From NCBI GenBank assembly GCA_008828725.1, contig MEHQ01000864.1:227305-291304 (forward strand): 64,000 nt of DNA. Direction: 5' to 3'. The notes beneath the pieces are model-generated. The model searched no databases. It had not been told where the DNA came from and saw only the letters and a list, made by a program, of their open reading frames with translations. Position numbers and translations under genes: made by a program. This stretch comes from Saccharina japonica (taxonomy: Eukaryota; Sar; Phaeophyceae; Laminariales; Laminariaceae). Positions 60,801 to 64,000 of the stretch are shown here, piece after piece; within the stretch, counting starts at the first letter, position 1, and the number at the start of each line of letters is the position of its first letter.

Positions 60801-63560
60801 CTCACCTGTGATCATTCGCCCGTGGCAGGTGGCACACACTATGTAAAACATTCACTGCAGTATTCGATCTGACGGCGGCAATGGAAATCAAACGACAGCA
60901 GAGGTACGCATGCATACCGGTAGTACAAGGGGCAGACGCGTTTACTGACTGTAGTGGGGCGGAATTATATTTTCGGCGGGACGACACGGTAGGATTGGCT
61001 TGCAACAGAGGGCTTACTTCGCTTGCTCGTCGCATCGCCTCCTTCTTGGCCTCGCGGAAGGGAAGTCGAAGATGACCTCTCAATGCCGCCACAAGCAGAG
61101 GGTGATCTTGCAGCTCAGGCTTGCACTGGCAAACAAAAGAGCGCACCTCTTCCTCGGCCTCCTGGGCGATACAGACGGCGATCTCCGTGAGAACTAAAGT
61201 TGCTCTAATATAACTATAATAGGAGACCGCGGTTTGAGCCTTTGGTTGACCACCCCGCTACACGAAAAACAGTACAATGAGGCCAAAATAGCAGAAAATG
61301 CCTTCGCGTGCCCAAAAGCAAAGAAATACCACTTTCCTATTAATAGCATATTGTAGCACCTTCCATCACAACTTCATCAAGCGCTGATTACGATATTGAT
61401 AACGCGCACCCACCAGCCAGCTCGGGCGGAGGTGTCACACATGGGTTCAACGCCGATCATTTCAACCAGCCAAAGCCCACGCTGACCTCCGATACAAGAA
61501 AAACGATGCAGCCAGTTTAGGGCGTCGAGAGCAAAGCACGCTGCGTTCTGTGTGTTTTTACCCATTGCCTAGGGTAGTGCCCACCTCGTTCTCAGCCTTG
61601 CGGCCAGCATTTCTTCTTCGCGATTTCCCGCCGCCCTTTCGCGAAGAAGCGTTGTTGCTGTTGCTGTTGCTGTTGCGAGGCAGTTTCATCTCGCTTCCTG
61701 GTCCGGCACTGCTGGGAGCCGAAGAACTCGCCGTGGATGCCGCATGCTCGCGAAAGCGATTAACGATGTCTTTGACGAATCTCGTACTGACACCGTATAC
61801 CTTCGGGGTCAAGCAGTGAGAGCTGAGAGGTCAACAATGCAACGGCAGTTCAGGAAGTACCTCAAGTCTTACTGTTGTTGCCAGGACACTAGCGCGACCT
61901 TTCGTATCGTTCGCATCGTTCCAGAACCCGACAGATAAAATAATCAAGAGCTCACCCCACCCAGCTGGAGTATCCCCAACGGGTCCTCCTCCGGACGTTG
62001 GCACGCAGCGCACTTCCCCATGAGATGGGCTGCATCGACCTCCGTGAGGATGCTGGGCACAACCGCCCACGCCTGAATCACAACGCAAACAAGGGTAGGA
62101 CGAGGTTCAATGTCTCGACTGTCTTTTCGTTGAAGCAAAACACTTTTGAGAGAACTCTAGTGATGCACACGCGGGATATGCCATGCACCCATTGGTCTTC
62201 AAAACGCATTACATTCTGTGGGAACAGCGTCAATTTATCAACACCTGTTTCCTCCTACAAAAACCAGGAGCGAAGAGCACGAGAGTCGACAGAACCAGAA
62301 CCAAGACATGCAAGATGACACCCGTTCACGCTGCACGAAAATAGAACTAACAGAACTTTCGCCGCCCTCGCGCCGCGTGGGGGTTCGCGCACTTCCTGCA
62401 CAAATCTTACAAGCCAAGAAAAAATAACATGAGCACGACAACAGTATAACCTACGCTCCATAAGTCACATACTCACCTCAAACCACGACCCCTGCGCCAC
62501 CGCTTCATCTGCAACAGCGTCAAGCTGCTCCACCACGTCCCTGCTCACCACCACCGTTTCCAAGCATTCTGCGCGTGGGTATTTTTCCTTTATAAACGCG
62601 TGCAGCTTGCGCACCTGACACCGGTATCACGATATCACGATCCGCGTGCATGTGTGCCAGGGGTTGACTAACGCTTATCATATGACCATAGGGTGCTCCG
62701 TCCTCTTCCGGTTTTGCATAGACTAATACTAGTAATACTATAATATTAATATTAGTATTAACACAAAGAGCGGGCCCAAAACTGCGGTCATGTATGAGAC
62801 CCTGGTACAATCTGCGTTGCCTTCGGCATGGGAAAAAGAGCGGTAGCTAAAGACATAACGAGGACGAAGTATATTGATAAGTAATTCCTAGGCACACTGC
62901 AACAACTGATATCAACAGACCATGTGTTGCGTGTGAACAACAACATCAACAACCCCACCCACAACGCCATGCAAACCCCCTTTCAGGTTAGACGTCCCTC
63001 CGACAGAAGGCGCCAAGCGAACGTCAAGACTGCAATTTCCGGCGATGAGACTGTTCCGTCTACAATGCTGTACAGCAGCAGCAGGACATGCGTGGATGCT
63101 AAACAAATGCCGTGCAAACCTGCATTTCTGTCGCAGTCGCGTTGTCCAGATATCCATTCGCAGAGAAAAAATCGTAGGCGGCTTCGTGTTGTGCATCCAC
63201 GAAGGAGTCGGGCACGTACTGTCGGGTGCGCACTCCTGTCAGCGACCCTTGGAGTTCACCAGACTGCACGGCACACCACAACACAGCGCCGAGGAAAAGC
63301 GAAAACACTCGTGGTTGAGGACCGCTTCCGTCATACATCGCCAAACACCTCCAGTACTGAGCATGTACGACACCGGCTGTCATCGTACTAGCGATGGAGC
63401 TGGACGGTCTCTCCGGGTAGGATTACAGTAGTGGCCTCACCTGCGTCAAGTCTCTCAGAAGCTCAAGGGCTACCTCTTCCTCCTCTCGGCATAAGTCACA
63501 CGCCCGCATCACTTCTTCGACGGAACAAGGCTCGGTTGCTGAATGGCATATTGCGCGCAA
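57876..63560 (-). CDS. UFL1: E3 UFM1-protein ligase 1 homologue (N-terminal exons missing)
   Basis: Twelve phase-consistent exons on the minus strand: 63441-63560, 63120-63263, 62477-62614, 61956-62072, 61585-61800, 61018-61182, 60479-60805, 60138-60206, 59611-59733, 59101-59212, 58457-58662, 57876-58091 (stop TGA), giving 650 residues. UFL1 is the scaffold E3 that transfers the ubiquitin-like UFM1, acting at the ER membrane with DDRGK1. Diagnostic stretches in family order: RAICHSATEP, TGVRTRQYVPDSF with DFFSANGYLDN, VEQLDAVADEAVAQGSWFE, PSILTEVDAAHL, a basic low-complexity segment (SNSNSNNASSRKGGGKSRR) where animal UFL1 has its Gly/Lys-rich linker, EEEVRSFV, LPADVARALARLW, LDKRRERQLV, DVLHFATLLVFQ and the C-terminal helix LLRSIEAVRALGL. 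The N-terminal third of the family is not seen; it lies beyond 64000 or in the unresolved 440 bp to its left. Confidence 0.9.
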
Positions 63561-64000
63561 CTTGAACAAGGCAGTGGTATGGGCGGGGGGGCAACAACAA
63601 CAAAAACAAAAACGAGGTGTAATTAAGCTTCGTGCAGAGTGTACACGAAGTATATGAGAACGTAGTATAGCAGTGCAGTAAGACACGCGTAGTCAAACGG
63701 AATCAGGATGGACACAGAAAACACGAAAACACAAAAACCGGCACTTGGGACATAATATAGCATCACCCGATTCTTCGCAAAGACGACCTCCCCTTTCGAA
63801 CGCTGGAGTCTTGCGGCAGCATGGAATTACCGTACCGGAAGTTATCGTACCCCCTGTCTCACCATGTGACCATCGCCCACTTACTTCATGCGTCTTTCGC
63901 AACACATTCTAGCATTTACAGCGTACTTGTACAGAAGTCACCACGAGTCCTCACCGCAGCTTTTTTTCCAAGTTGGTATGACTCTGTCATTAGGGCCCCA
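63561..64000. other. intron or 5-prime part of UFL1, unresolved
   Basis: Minus-strand fragments such as KGEVVFAKNR (about 63770-63805) could be part of an upstream UFL1 exon, but neither phase nor family match is convincing, so no exon is called. Confidence 0.3.

Noticed and set aside
62990-63095. Extra UFL1 exon (reading LLLLYSIVDGTVSSPE)
   Set aside because: The flanking exons 63120-63263 and 62477-62614 join directly in phase 0 and match the family without it.

Overview
The window is nuclear DNA of a eukaryote. Its genes are split into short GC-rich exons with GT-AG introns and lie in AT-richer DNA full of small transposons, tRNA-derived SINEs and microsatellites. A Tic22-like plastid import protein, a WSC-domain exon and a DEP-linked mercuric-reductase-type flavoprotein together suggest a photosynthetic stramenopile (ochrophyte or brown-alga type). 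The lineage is an inference; the gene families are read from residues.

Layout: 1-2.5 kb holds one WSC-domain exon between miniature inverted-repeat elements (MITEs). About 4.8-12.8 kb is a gene-free, C-rich, strand-asymmetric block of degenerate tandem repeats. 13-16 kb carries a cluster of a 200-bp dispersed repeat that always abuts a G run. 18.0-33.6 kb is a large inverted duplication (arms about 7.9 and 7.5 kb, spacer about 0.2 kb) that duplicates the first three exons of a gene. 27.5-44.5 kb is that gene, complete on the + strand: 16 exons giving a 660-residue DEP domain plus FAD/NAD(P) disulfide oxidoreductase. 48.0-52.3 kb (-) is a Tic22-like gene whose N-terminal exons were not found. 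57.9-63.6 kb (-) is most of a UFL1 gene (UFM1 E3 ligase), 12 exons to the stop codon, with the N-terminus missing or outside the window.

The three main genes look functionally unrelated: redox or metal chemistry, plastid protein import, and UFMylation. All exon models were built by hand from splice signals, reading phase and family resemblance, and every junction is phase-consistent. Most of the window is non-coding. The main oddities are the inverted duplication with an orphan 5-prime gene copy, the DEP-flavoprotein fusion, the G-run repeat with a possibly conserved RNA fold, and two short palindromic or near-palindromic words that recur far above chance.
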